The translations under genes were made by a program, and so were the position numbers. From assembly GCA_021804105.1 (NCBI GenBank), contig JAJZKP010000007.1:1-40460 (forward strand): a stretch of DNA of 40,460 bases, read 5' to 3'. Below are positions 9,177 to 18,200 of the stretch, piece by piece. Under the pieces are notes generated by a model. That model was not told where the DNA came from. It saw nothing but the letters and a program-made list of their open reading frames with translations, and did not search any database. Position 1 is the first letter of the stretch. Each line of letters starts with the position of its first letter. The DNA is from Microcaldota archaeon. Its GTDB lineage: Archaea; Micrarchaeota; Micrarchaeia; Micrarchaeales; CABMGC01.

Positions 9177-10475
9177 TTAGCCTATCCTCTCCTTTCCTAT
9201 ATACCCAACAAGAGCCTTTGGAATAGTTATGCTGCCGTCCTCGTTTGAATAATTTTCCACTATTGCCACAATAAGCCTTTCGATTGATCCGCTTGCCGTG
9301 GAATTGAGCGTGTGCACATATCTCCTTTCTCCTTTGTAATCATATCTGATGTTGAGCCTCAACGACTGCCAGTCAGTGCAGTTCGAGCATGATACGAGCT
9401 CCCTATATTCTCCTGTCGAAGGCATGTATACCTCTATATCAAACTTCTTCGCTGCCACTATTCCTATGTCACCCGTGCATATGTTGACAACGCGATACGG
9501 CAGTTCCAGCCGCCTGAAAATATCTTCTGCATTGGAAAGCAACTCCTCAAATATGGCCCATGAGTCCTCTTGCCTCGATACTACAAACTGTTCTACCTTG
9601 TAGAATTGATGTACCCTGAAGATGCCCTTTGTGTCCTTACCGTGGGCGCCTGCCTCTCTCCTGAAATTCGGGCTTATACCAACGAACTTTAATGGAAGGT
9701 CTTTTGCAGGGTAAACGGAATCTGAAACCATGGCTGCTATGGCGTGTTCCGAAGTGCTGATCAGGAAGAGGTCGTCATCAAGTCTTTCCAGGTCGCTTCT
9801 TTCCTGTGCCTCCTTTGGATCTGAGACCTTATACAGTGCCTCTTCGAAGTCGCCTAGTGCGGTAGCCCCCCTATAATACTTCTTCTTTATCATGAGTGGG
9901 GGCGCAATAAGCGTGAAGCCCTTGCTCACCATAATATCTATTGTGAACCGTATAAGTGCCTGTTCGAGGAGTGCTAGGTCCCCCTTGAGGTAATAGAACC
10001 TTGCGCCTGCTACCTCCGAAGCTTTCTCAAGATCTAGCAAGCCAAGCCTCTTCAAGAGTTCTGCATGGTTCTCCGCGTTTTTCCTTCTTGGTGTGCCCCA
10101 TTTTCTTACCTCAATATTTTCATTACCATCCTTCCCGTACGGCACCGACTCATGCAATGTGTTGGGCATATTCATGAGCAGATACGTAAGCCTATCCTGA
10201 TAGCTTGGCAATTCCGCCTCAATATCTGCTATCTTCTGCTTTACCTCTGCCAGTTCTAGTATCTGTCCCTCAGCATCCTTGCCTGCCTTCTTCAGATTTG
10301 CTACTTCCAGGCTGCCTTTGTTCTTCCTTGCTTGGAGGCTCTGGAGTTCGGTGCTAAGCTGCCTTGACTGCTCGTCAAGCTTTAGCAACTCGTCTATCGG
10401 GTAATCAGAATGCCTCCGTTTCAGCGACTCTCGTATGGCACCGAGGTTTTCCCTGACATGTCTTGCAGTTATCAT
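9177..10475 (-). CDS. serS: Seryl-tRNA synthetase
   Basis: N-terminal coiled-coil arm, then FTLIAPPLMIKKKYYRGATALGDFEEALYKV, SPNFRREAGAHGKDTKGIFRVHQFYKVEQF, ELVSCSNCTDWQSLRLNIRY. ATG at 10475; the track extension overlaps the tRNA. Confidence 0.95.
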   Translation of the reverse strand: MITARHVRENLGAIRESLKRRHSDYPIDELLKLDEQSRQLSTELQSLQARKNKGSLEVANLKKAGKDAEGQILELAEVKQKIADIEAELPSYQDRLTYLLMNMPNTLHESVPYGKDGNENIEVRKWGTPRRKNAENHAELLKRLGLLDLEKASEVAGARFYYLKGDLALLEQALIRFTIDIMVSKGFTLIAPPLMIKKKYYRGATALGDFEEALYKVSDPKEAQERSDLERLDDDLFLISTSEHAIAAMVSDSVYPAKDLPLKFVGISPNFRREAGAHGKDTKGIFRVHQFYKVEQFVVSRQEDSWAIFEELLSNAEDIFRRLELPYRVVNICTGDIGIVAAKKFDIEVYMPSTGEYRELVSCSNCTDWQSLRLNIRYDYKGERRYVHTLNSTASGSIERLIVAIVENYSNEDGSITIPKALVGYIGKERIG

Positions 10476-10535
10476 CGTACCAAGATAAATGATAAACTTA
10501 GGTATAAATACCTTATAAACAGAATAGGTCTCTAT

Positions 10536-10622
10536 GCAGGGGTGGCAGAGCCTGGCCAAATGCGACGGGCTTAGGACCCGTTTCCTTTAGTGGATGCAAG
10601 AGTTCAAATCTCTTCCCCTGCA
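10536..10622 (+). tRNA. tRNA-Leu (anticodon UAG), type II with long variable arm, no encoded CCA
   Basis: Acceptor GCAGGGG/CCCCTGC + A, anticodon arm ACGGG-CTTAGGA-CCCGT, variable arm TTCCTTTAGTGGATGC, T arm AAGAG-TTCAAAT-CTCTT; upstream TATA-like CTTATAAAC. Confidence 0.93.
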
Positions 10623-10733
10623 CATGCTCATGCAGCATATGCGCATGTATTAATGCGTATCAGTCTTTGCATGCGCCATGCCGACGGGCATATTGCTGTG
10701 ATGCTTCCAACCCTCCTGCCAAAGACCTTCTTG

Positions 10734-11486
10734 TCAATAGCATTCTACATAAAGTGGTAAATGGTCTGATACTACCTTGTTTATAACTCCAAAATCGGAC
10801 ACCCTGACGTCTTCCGAGGGCATTATATAATCTGCGAACTGCGCCGGCAGGCCATAATACCTTGTCCTGGTGGACATTATCTTATATTCTTTTATCAGGT
10901 TCCTTAATGGTATTCTTTCAAGTATGCTGATGCTCTCTGTATCCGGGTCCAGATTAAAGTCTCCGCATAATATCCTTTTCCCGGCCATGGGAGCTATTAT
11001 CCTGGATATATTCCTCGACTGTTCTAACGTTTCTGGATAGTCCTTCTTGTCAGGGGCTACGAATTTGCCGTGCAGATTCCATATGTTGAACTGCTCTCCT
11101 TTGGTGCTTATCCTGGTATAAAGCATATTAATTCCTATAGTAGACCATCTGTTATCTGACATTGTGTTCTTTCCGCCAAGCACATATTCCTCTTTGATTT
11201 CATCTACTCTCCAGCTATTCTTTACAAACGTCGCAAGACCGCGTTCATTCACCTGAGGTATTGAACTGCATGCGTAGAAATTAGGTAAGGCACGCCTGAA
11301 CTCTGTTACAATGTCTTCCCTGCCATCCTTGAAGACTGCGCTAGGCACACCTTTCTTGTTGTCAAGAACCTCTTGGAAGCAAAAGACATCTGTGGAATAA
11401 GCCTCTTCCTTTACGAATCCTATCAATTCGTCGAAAAGCTTGCCGCACCAGACATTCAGCGTTACTAGCCTCAGGATACCAACCAC
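10734..11486 (-). CDS. Endonuclease/exonuclease/phosphatase (EEP) family protein
   Basis: RLVTLNVWCGK, FCFQEV, ILCGDFNLDPDTESI, VVSDHLPLYVE motifs. Confidence 0.88.
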   Translation of the reverse strand: MVGILRLVTLNVWCGKLFDELIGFVKEEAYSTDVFCFQEVLDNKKGVPSAVFKDGREDIVTEFRRALPNFYACSSIPQVNERGLATFVKNSWRVDEIKEEYVLGGKNTMSDNRWSTIGINMLYTRISTKGEQFNIWNLHGKFVAPDKKDYPETLEQSRNISRIIAPMAGKRILCGDFNLDPDTESISILERIPLRNLIKEYKIMSTRTRYYGLPAQFADYIMPSEDVRVSDFGVINKVVSDHLPLYVECY

Positions 11487-11508
11487 TTTAACTTTGAAAT
11501 GAGAAGAA

Positions 11509-12351
11509 TTATAACTTTTCTATCTGCTCTTCCAGTACTCTCACGAGATCCTTGTCAGACTGGCACATGGTCTCAAGTACGTAATGCAGCCTGTTGGCCG
11601 GGTGCATTGTAAAGTGGCCCATTGCCTTAAGCCTCTTTAGGTCTGGAAGATCCTGCTTGCCCCCATGGTTGCGTGCAAGCATAAGTTTGTAAAAGGCTAT
11701 GAAGCCTGGGTGGGCAATCCTTATCTCTCCATCCAGAAGCTCATGGCTTATCTTCCTGCTTTGCGCTATGAGCATCGAGCTAGGGGGGTAGACGTACTCT
11801 GCCGATGGCCTAAATGGATGGTTTGACGAATAAGTCTGTGATAGCTCCGTTATTATGTCTATGGGCAGTCCCGTGCTTGAGAAAGTGCTTAGTGCTGGGC
11901 CACTAAGTATATGCCCATAGTGTTCAAGCGGCTCTTTCCTTAGTTCGACTTTCAATGGATCCAGCTCGCCTCCAAGATGGTCAAGAATGTGCTTGCCATT
12001 CTTCAGCGAAGCATCATCTATGACTATGTCAAGGTCTGTGGGCACGCGGTCTACGCGCGTGCCGCGCTTGGAGCTATCAAGCTGATATAAGAACACTGCA
12101 CCTCCAGCTATGGCCATCCAGGAATCCCTGGAGATTCCCTGCGTGTCCAAGAATCTTGCCATTTCGTTAAGCGATTCTATGAACTCGCGTTGTTCCTTGT
12201 TTAGTACAAGTGCATGGCCATTGCCGTTGCTGCTGCCATTCCTGTGTATATAAATGAGATCTGCGGCATCCTTGACGTGACCATTTCCATTCGTATTCTG
12301 CGCAGCATTGACCCCACGCCGTTGGTCGCTATCTAGCCACCTTGGAGCCAA
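11509..12351 (-). CDS. Nucleotidyltransferase-fold protein (AbiEii/antitoxin-like NTase fold)
   Basis: MAIAGGAVFLYQLD...RVPTDLDIVIDD gives the GG...DxD pattern of minimal NTase folds. Confidence 0.55.
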   Translation of the reverse strand: MAPRWLDSDQRRGVNAAQNTNGNGHVKDAADLIYIHRNGSSNGNGHALVLNKEQREFIESLNEMARFLDTQGISRDSWMAIAGGAVFLYQLDSSKRGTRVDRVPTDLDIVIDDASLKNGKHILDHLGGELDPLKVELRKEPLEHYGHILSGPALSTFSSTGLPIDIITELSQTYSSNHPFRPSAEYVYPPSSMLIAQSRKISHELLDGEIRIAHPGFIAFYKLMLARNHGGKQDLPDLKRLKAMGHFTMHPANRLHYVLETMCQSDKDLVRVLEEQIEKL

Positions 12352-12614
12352 GTTATCACCAGCTGCATCTAGCCTACACTGAACTATGCTAAAATGCGGT
12401 TGTGGGAGTGCTTAAGAGCTGAAATATTGCCAGAACCTAAAGCTGCAGAAGCACATTCCATATTGCTATTTGATGTAAGTTGTTTATAAATGTTGTGTCA
12501 GTTTTTAGCATCTTAAGGTTACCGATCCCGTCGCAAGCTGTTTTTCTGCAGGATTGTAATGAAAGAATAAATAGCTATCAGTTCAAAGTTATACTGCTAT
12601 TTGTTTGTGATATT

Positions 12615-13580
12615 ATGGAGTTGCTCGATAGGCCATGGACTGAGAAATACCGACCGTCCAACCTTAAAGAAGTCATAGGACAGGAAGCCATAGTTGACAA
12701 ATTGAAGGAATTCGTTAAGGCGAAGAGCTTCCCTAGTATGATCTTCTCAGGGCCAGCCGGAGTCGGAAAGACCACATCGGCAATAGCCCTCGCAAAGGAG
12801 CTTTATGGAAGCCAGATAAACGAGGCGTTCCTAGAGCTCAACGCAAGCGATGCAAGGGGAATTGACGTAATTAGGGGCAGGGTAAAGGAATTTGCAAGGA
12901 CTGTGCCTCTTTCAGGCGGCATGGTAAAGATAATATTCCTGGATGAGGCAGACTCGCTAACATCAGAAGCACAGCATGCTCTTAGGAGGACAATGGAGAA
13001 ATATTCCCTATCTACGAGGTTCATACTCAGTGCAAACTATGCTAGCAAGATCATAGAGCCCATACAGAGCAGGTGTGTTGTCCTTAGGTTCAAGCCCTTA
13101 AGAGAGGAGGAAATGAAAAAGTACATAGAGCGGGTTGCAAAGAGCGAAGGACTTGAAGTGGATGAAAAGGCCATTGAGGCGCTCCTTTATGTGAGTGAAG
13201 GAGACCTAAGGAAGCTCACTAATATAATGCAAAGTACTGCAGTATCAGAGAAGACTGTCACAGAGAAAGCCATTTACGAGATTGCGGCAAGAGCCAGGCC
13301 GAAGGAGATAATAGCCATGCTCAAGTATGCCCTAGCCGGAGATTTCGTCAAATCACGGGCAGAGCTTAATACACTGGTGCTATCGCATGGGATGAGCGGC
13401 GAGGACATCCTGTTGCAATGCTACCGTGAGGCACTGAACCTAGAAGTTGAGGACAGGCTCAAGCTGAAAATAATAAGCATGATCGGCGACTACAACTTCA
13501 GGATTGTAGAGGGCGCTAATGACAGGATCCAGCTTGAGGCTATGCTTGCAAGCCTTGCACTTGTCAGGGCCGACAAATGA
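12615..13580 (+). CDS. rfcS: Replication factor C small subunit
   Basis: RPWTEKYRPSNLKEVIGQEAIV, SGPAGVGKTTSAIALAKELYG, LDEADSLTSEAQHALRRTMEKYS (SRC/RFC boxes). ATG at 12615. Confidence 0.96.
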   Translation: MELLDRPWTEKYRPSNLKEVIGQEAIVDKLKEFVKAKSFPSMIFSGPAGVGKTTSAIALAKELYGSQINEAFLELNASDARGIDVIRGRVKEFARTVPLSGGMVKIIFLDEADSLTSEAQHALRRTMEKYSLSTRFILSANYASKIIEPIQSRCVVLRFKPLREEEMKKYIERVAKSEGLEVDEKAIEALLYVSEGDLRKLTNIMQSTAVSEKTVTEKAIYEIAARARPKEIIAMLKYALAGDFVKSRAELNTLVLSHGMSGEDILLQCYREALNLEVEDRLKLKIISMIGDYNFRIVEGANDRIQLEAMLASLALVRADK

Positions 13581-13608
13581 CACGTATTGTGTAAAACTGC
13601 ACATAATG

Positions 13609-13617
13609 TATATATAA
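13609..13617 (+). promoter_or_regulatory. TATA box upstream of candidate ncRNA
   Basis: TATATATAA in intergenic DNA, centre about 27 nt before the base of the predicted three-way junction. Confidence 0.5.
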
Positions 13618-13639
13618 CCAAGTTCAGATAATACTTGAG

Positions 13640-13760
13640 ATGAGAGTGATGACTAGCCAACACGAGCATACGGTAATCATATGCCGTACTGCAATACATG
13701 CCCAAAGGCAATACAGTTAGTCTCACTTGTATCAAATCCTCCTATCGGCCTTGATATACT
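13640..13760 (+). ncRNA. Candidate structured ncRNA or riboswitch-like leader (three-way junction plus extra hairpin)
   Basis: P1 GTGA(t)GACTAGC 13646-13657 / GTTAGTCTCAC 13716-13726; P2 GCATACGG 13666-13673 / CCGTA(c)TGC 13684-13692; P3 TGCC-CAAA-GGCA 13699-13710; P4 TGTATCAA 13728-13735 / TTGATATA 13751-13758. Confidence 0.5.
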
Positions 13761-13828
13761 GTTGCATCATGAACCATTGTTATGTGTGCAGCGCAGCAAC
13801 TTCGTATCGTTAATACCTGGTGATAGCC

Positions 13829-14356
13829 ATGGCTAAGATAACAACAAAGATCAAGGTACGGCAGATGAAGGATAACGATATCGCACCTATAGCGAGGCTC
13901 TACATCCGCGCTTTTTCCGAGCCTCCTTGGAATGAGAGATGGGCAATTAAGGATGTAGTTAAAGACATAACATACGCCAGGTCGCAGGAGCACCCAATAA
14001 TGCTTGTAGCAGTATCTGGAGACGCTCTGGTAGGATTCACGTGGGGCTATTCTCTTCGGCCTCGTGATTTTCCTTTCCTGGAAGGCCAGCTCTCTGCAAG
14101 GAGCATGTATGTCGACGAGATAGCTGTCTGCAATGAATTCAGGAAACAGGGGCTTGGCACCCTACTGTGCACCAACCTGATAAGTATGGCACGAGATATT
14201 GGCTTTGAAGAAGTAATTCTTCGCACAGATCTGAGGAACAATTCATCCATGAAGCTGTTCTCTTCATTGGGGTTTCGCGAGCTCGGGGTATCTGACCCGC
14301 AATATTCTTCAAGGATATACCTGAGAAAGAGCCTTTCCGGCCTGCTGAGGGAATAA
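13829..14356 (+). CDS. GNAT-family N-acetyltransferase
   Basis: MYVDEIAVCNEFRKQGLGTLLCTNLI, VILRTDLRNNSSMKLFSSLGFREL. Confidence 0.9.
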   Translation: MAKITTKIKVRQMKDNDIAPIARLYIRAFSEPPWNERWAIKDVVKDITYARSQEHPIMLVAVSGDALVGFTWGYSLRPRDFPFLEGQLSARSMYVDEIAVCNEFRKQGLGTLLCTNLISMARDIGFEEVILRTDLRNNSSMKLFSSLGFRELGVSDPQYSSRIYLRKSLSGLLRE

Positions 14357-14392
14357 TATAAACCTGGCAAGAGCCATAAAACACGTGTATTT

Positions 14393-15502
14393 ATGAACGA
14401 TTCAAGAGTAACAAAGTTGACAAAAGACCTTATAGATATAAGATCTGAAAGCGCAGAGGACGGTGAAGAAGAGGTATCAAAGTACATAAGTGCATACCTG
14501 AAGGAGATCGGGATAAAATCAAAAACAATAAGCTTCGGTAAGCACAGATCTAACGTGGTTGCGGAAATAGGCGAGGGGGAGGGCCTGATGCTTAATGGCC
14601 ATACAGATACCGTGCCAATCGGAGATCCATCTAAATGGAAGTGCGGTACGTCTGCTCGTATGGCGAACGGCAGAATCTATGGCAGGGGTGCCTCAGACAT
14701 GAAAGGCGGCATAGCTGCAATACTAGCAGCCTTGGGAACCGCAAGGCTTAGGGAACCGAAACGTCGCCTCCTGCTTGCATTTGTTGGAGACGAAGAGCGA
14801 AACCTGGAGGGCTCAAAGTGCTTGCTCTCTAGACACAAAAGCCTGTTTAATGGTGTACGTTGGGGTGTGATTGCTGAACCTACAGACCTGCTCATATGCA
14901 TTGCACAAAAAGGCATAGTGGAGTTCTCTATAACTGTAGCAGGTAAAGCTGCCCATTCGTCGCAACCATGGCTGGGCAGAAACGCAATTACTGATACAGC
15001 TAAAGCTATTGATGCCCTTAGCATGCTTCAGAGCCAATTCAAGGTCCATGATCACGTGCTTGGCACTGGCACGATCAATATCGGCAGGGTTTCCGGCGGA
15101 GTTGCTGCAAATGTAGTTCCAGAGAAGTGCAATCTTGAAGCGGACAGGCGCCTAGTTCCTGGAGAGAACGTACAGACGGCAATAAATGAGATTAAGGTAG
15201 CCCTGGAGCGTGTCAGAATCAGCTATAAGATGCATGTAACCCTCTCGCAGATGCCATATTCGTTGCCACGAAATTCATTCATTGCAAGATACCTGAAATC
15301 ACTCACTGGACGCGCATTTGCAGGAGTTTATGGATACACCGAAGCGCGACTTTACAAGGATATGGCCAATATCGATTGCGCTGTCTTTGGTCCAGGAACT
15401 ACGAAAGGCATACACGGCCCAAACGAATCTGTAAGGGTATCAGACCTTGAGAAAGGAACCATGTATTATTCACGTATAATAAACCAATGGCTCGCAGGAT
15501 GA
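14393..15502 (+). CDS. M20-family metallopeptidase (ArgE/DapE/carboxypeptidase G2-like)
   Basis: LMLNGHTDTVPIGDPSKW, GRGASDMKGGIAAILAAL, AFVGDEERNLEGSK, GPGTTKGIHGPNESV. Confidence 0.92.
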   Translation: MNDSRVTKLTKDLIDIRSESAEDGEEEVSKYISAYLKEIGIKSKTISFGKHRSNVVAEIGEGEGLMLNGHTDTVPIGDPSKWKCGTSARMANGRIYGRGASDMKGGIAAILAALGTARLREPKRRLLLAFVGDEERNLEGSKCLLSRHKSLFNGVRWGVIAEPTDLLICIAQKGIVEFSITVAGKAAHSSQPWLGRNAITDTAKAIDALSMLQSQFKVHDHVLGTGTINIGRVSGGVAANVVPEKCNLEADRRLVPGENVQTAINEIKVALERVRISYKMHVTLSQMPYSLPRNSFIARYLKSLTGRAFAGVYGYTEARLYKDMANIDCAVFGPGTTKGIHGPNESVRVSDLEKGTMYYSRIINQWLAG

Positions 15503-15503
15503 T

Positions 15504-16088
15504 TCAGGGCCTAATCCTACCTTCCTGTTTCTTTGCAAAGACAAGGTAAGCCGTGTGCCATATGCCTTTAGTTGATGGTCTTATGCCTTCTTCACGCACC
15601 AGCATATCGCGTACATTGACCTCAACCGTGTATATATCCTCAAACTTCAATGAGTTCAATTTCTTAACAAACGCCTTGACCTGTTCCATGTGTGGCAAGT
15701 ACCCTACTACGCGACCGCCTGGCGCCAACGCCTTCTTTGCGTTAGGCAGGGCCTTATCTGACGAAGGCATATCTAAAGCAATCATATCGACGTCTTTCTC
15801 ATCTATCCTATCAAGTACGTCGCCCTTTTTCAGCACAAGGTTATCAAGACCAAGAATCTGCCTGTTTTTCTCGGCTATAGCAATGAAGTCGTCACGCATA
15901 TCATAGCTGTATACTGCCTTGGCTACTCTAGCAAGACTGACTGCAAGCCAACCGCTGCCTGTTCCGGCATCGACGCATATGCTGTTCTTGTCAATTCCCG
16001 AGAAAGTAATTATTATGCCTATGTCTTTAGGAAGTATGACCTGCGGGCCTCTCTTGAGCTTCCTATACATCTGTGGATAAATAAACAT
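15504..16088 (-). CDS. trmI: tRNA (adenine-N1)-methyltransferase, TrmI-like
   Basis: RGPQVILPKDIGIIITFSGI, CVDAGTGSGWLAVSLAR SAM site, LDMPSSDKALPNAKKALAPGGRVVGYLPHMEQV, EGIRPSTKGIWHTAYLVFAKK. Confidence 0.88.
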   Translation of the reverse strand: MFIYPQMYRKLKRGPQVILPKDIGIIITFSGIDKNSICVDAGTGSGWLAVSLARVAKAVYSYDMRDDFIAIAEKNRQILGLDNLVLKKGDVLDRIDEKDVDMIALDMPSSDKALPNAKKALAPGGRVVGYLPHMEQVKAFVKKLNSLKFEDIYTVEVNVRDMLVREEGIRPSTKGIWHTAYLVFAKKQEGRIRP

Positions 16089-16092
16089 GGAT

Positions 16093-17406
16093 TCACAAGT
16101 TTGCAGTGGTCTTCATGCTGGCCTCTACTGGGGCTGCCAGCAGGCACGCCGCTGTGCTTCCGTATATGTCAACCTCTATGGTCTCCCCTAATTTAAAATG
16201 TTCGCTCTGTACTGCCACTTCCCTGTACGAGTCGTCTCTGCCTACCACTGACCCTTTCCCCCTTTCAGTAAGTAATATGCGCCTGCGTTCCCCTACAATT
16301 CTAGTAAGAGCTTCTATCTCTACTTGTCTTGTGAGCCTGTACATGCGTATACATCTATCTTTGACTACATTGTTGTCTAGTTGCTTTAGCTTTGACGCAC
16401 CCGCATGTGGTCGCGCCCCGAATCTGGATATATTTATCCTGCTAGGCCTTGTTTCTTCAATTATGCGCATGGATTCCTCAAAATCACTCTCAGTCTCGGT
16501 TGGATACCCAACTATCATATCTGTAGCTATGCTGATATCCCGAACTTTCTCTTTAAGCGCTAAGGCAAGACCTCTGAACGTTTCAGCAGTGTAATTGCGC
16601 TTCATACTCCTTAATACCATGTCACTACCCGACTGCACAGGTATGTGGATGAACTTGTATACCTTGCTATTCTTGTATGCCTCTACGAGCTGGTCTAAAT
16701 ACTTGTGCAAATGCTCTGGGTTCAGCATGCCTACCCTGATCTTGAAGTTTCCATCTATGTCAGTCGCAGCGGAGACTAATTCGGCAATATTTGTTTTCCT
16801 ATCAAGCCCGTATGCGCCCACATCCTGGGATGTCAGCTCTATCTCGCGTGCTCCGTTGCCTATCGCAGCTTGCATGGCTTTGAGTATGGTTTCCTGCGGA
16901 AAGCTGTTCAAAGGCCCTCTAGCATACCTGGTCTCGCAGAAATTGCAGCTGCTAAGACAGCCCTCGCTTATCGGTATCTTTGCTACTGTCGAGCTTGTAG
17001 CGACCAGATATGACACTTTGTCTACTTTGTGGTAATCTGTATACTGTGCAGTAACCCCGCTTTCTATCTCATCTACTGCCTCCCAGATTCTGTGTACATT
17101 TGCCGTGGTGACTATGCTAGATAACGGCACCCTCTTCAAAATCCTGTCCCTATTTGCACTTGCCATACATCCTGTCACTATTAACTTCCTGCCAAGGTGA
17201 GCCATCATTCCCAACCGGTCCAATATGCGTTGCTCTGTGGGCGTCTTAACTGTGCAGGTATTTACTATCACATAATCATAACTAGAGCCTGTGGCAAGCT
17301 TCCCAGAAGAGACTTCGTGGCCGTGCCGTCTCAGTACGCCTTCCATTATCTCACTGTCAGCCTGGTTTAGCGTGCAGCCGTATGTTTCTATTAATATCCG
17401 TGCCAT
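16093..17406 (-). CDS. Archaeal/eukaryal-type tRNA t6A37 methylthiotransferase (e-MtaB/CDKAL1-like radical SAM)
   Basis: IETYGCTLNQADSEIM, VNTCTVKTPTEQRI, ISEGCLSSCNFCETRYARG, SGSDMVLRSMKRNYT, DMIVGYPTETESDFE. Confidence 0.93.
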   Translation of the reverse strand: MARILIETYGCTLNQADSEIMEGVLRRHGHEVSSGKLATGSSYDYVIVNTCTVKTPTEQRILDRLGMMAHLGRKLIVTGCMASANRDRILKRVPLSSIVTTANVHRIWEAVDEIESGVTAQYTDYHKVDKVSYLVATSSTVAKIPISEGCLSSCNFCETRYARGPLNSFPQETILKAMQAAIGNGAREIELTSQDVGAYGLDRKTNIAELVSAATDIDGNFKIRVGMLNPEHLHKYLDQLVEAYKNSKVYKFIHIPVQSGSDMVLRSMKRNYTAETFRGLALALKEKVRDISIATDMIVGYPTETESDFEESMRIIEETRPSRINISRFGARPHAGASKLKQLDNNVVKDRCIRMYRLTRQVEIEALTRIVGERRRILLTERGKGSVVGRDDSYREVAVQSEHFKLGETIEVDIYGSTAACLLAAPVEASMKTTANL

Positions 17407-17474
17407 TGCTCCCTCTCCTCAGAAAGACTTATAAATAAGATAAGTCAATAAACATAATATCCTTTGTGATTTAG

Positions 17475-17651
17475 ATGGCATCAGCATCAGGTATGCCGGG
17501 AAAAATATGCTCTTCAAGCGGCAACCTTACTAACCAGTATGTTGAATTCAGCTGCCCGAAGTGTAACGACAGTAACATAATAAGATGCGATGAGTGCAGG
17601 AAGACCTATACTAGGTACAGGTGCTCTAAATGCGGGTTTGAGGGACCATAA
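17475..17651 (+). CDS. Small zinc-ribbon protein (archaeal COG2888/DUF1610-type), upstream of and overlapping aEF-1beta
   Basis: MASASGMPGKICSSSGNLTNQYVEFSCPKCNDSNIIRCDECRKTYTRYRCSKCGFEGP*; four CxxC/CPxC knuckles; stop overlaps the EF1B ATG (TAATG). Below the ORF-track length cutoff. Confidence 0.88.
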   Translation: MASASGMPGKICSSSGNLTNQYVEFSCPKCNDSNIIRCDECRKTYTRYRCSKCGFEGP

Positions 17652-17896
17652 TGGGAAAGGTTGCCACAGTCTTCAAGGTATACATCGAGAGCGGCAAGGA
17701 AGCCGAAGTAAGCAAAGAAATAAAAGACAAACTCAAACCTAATGGTTTCCAAATGGAGGAAGTGGCATTCGGTATAAAAGTGCTCAAGGTAATGTTCATT
17801 CACGAGGACGAGGACGGCAGCACCGCATACGAAAACAACCTTAGAAAGATAAAGGACGTTACCGAAGTAGAAATAGATGGCGAAAGCCTTCTCTAA
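17651..17896 (+). CDS. ef1b: Elongation factor 1-beta (aEF-1beta)
   Basis: MGKVATVFKVYIESGKEAEVSKEIKDKLK...EEVAFGIKVLKVMFIHEDEDGSTAYENNL. Confidence 0.9.
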   Translation: MGKVATVFKVYIESGKEAEVSKEIKDKLKPNGFQMEEVAFGIKVLKVMFIHEDEDGSTAYENNLRKIKDVTEVEIDGESLL

Positions 17897-17936
17897 TTAT
17901 TACTGCTAACGCACGTGACACTTCTGGGATAATAAA

Positions 17937-18050
17937 TTGAAAAGTGTGCGCTTGAGAATTCAACTCTACTTCTACAGGTCGGTGAGTAATACCACCGAAG
18001 ACGTTGTAAGAAGATATGTACGGGAAGACAACAATAAGAGACAGAGGAAC
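17937..18050 (+). pseudogene. tnpA: C-terminal remnant of IS200/IS605 TnpA (Y1 transposase)
   Basis: RIQLYFYRSVSNTTEDVVRRYVREDNNKRQ resembles the TnpA C-terminus (YxxxTVGxxTEExVRRYVEEQ); no N-terminal or catalytic portion. Confidence 0.6.
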
Positions 18051-18060
18051 TTACTAACCC

Positions 18061-18089
18061 AGAATCCCACACCTTTACGTGTGGGTTCT
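18061..18089 (+). repeat. Right-end-like hairpin of the TnpA remnant (alternatively a terminator)
   Basis: AGAA(t)CCCACAC-CTTTAC-GTGTGGGTTCT. The TTTA apical loop is shared with both TnpB RE hairpins in the window. Confidence 0.5.
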
Positions 18090-18200
18090 TTAACGTTTCG
18101 AGATCTCTATCAGTACTCATCTGAACAGTGAATATGACGCAGCAAAGGATTAAAATCCTGTACAGCTATGTATCTTAGCAAACCAAATTCTAGTGTGTCT

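Noticed and set aside
10623-10733. GCATGC-rich sequence after tRNA-Leu with small hairpins (ATGCC-GACG-GGCAT)
   Set aside because: Low-complexity alternation generates hairpins easily; could be a terminator but no T-tract.
12569-12602. AAATAGC/GCTATTT inverted repeat just upstream of rfcS
   Set aside because: AU-rich, 20-nt loop, expected by chance in promoter DNA; insufficient to call a regulatory RNA.
18146-18159. AGGATT-AA-AATCCT palindrome upstream of rad50
   Set aside because: Short arms and two-base loop; no second signal to support an operator.
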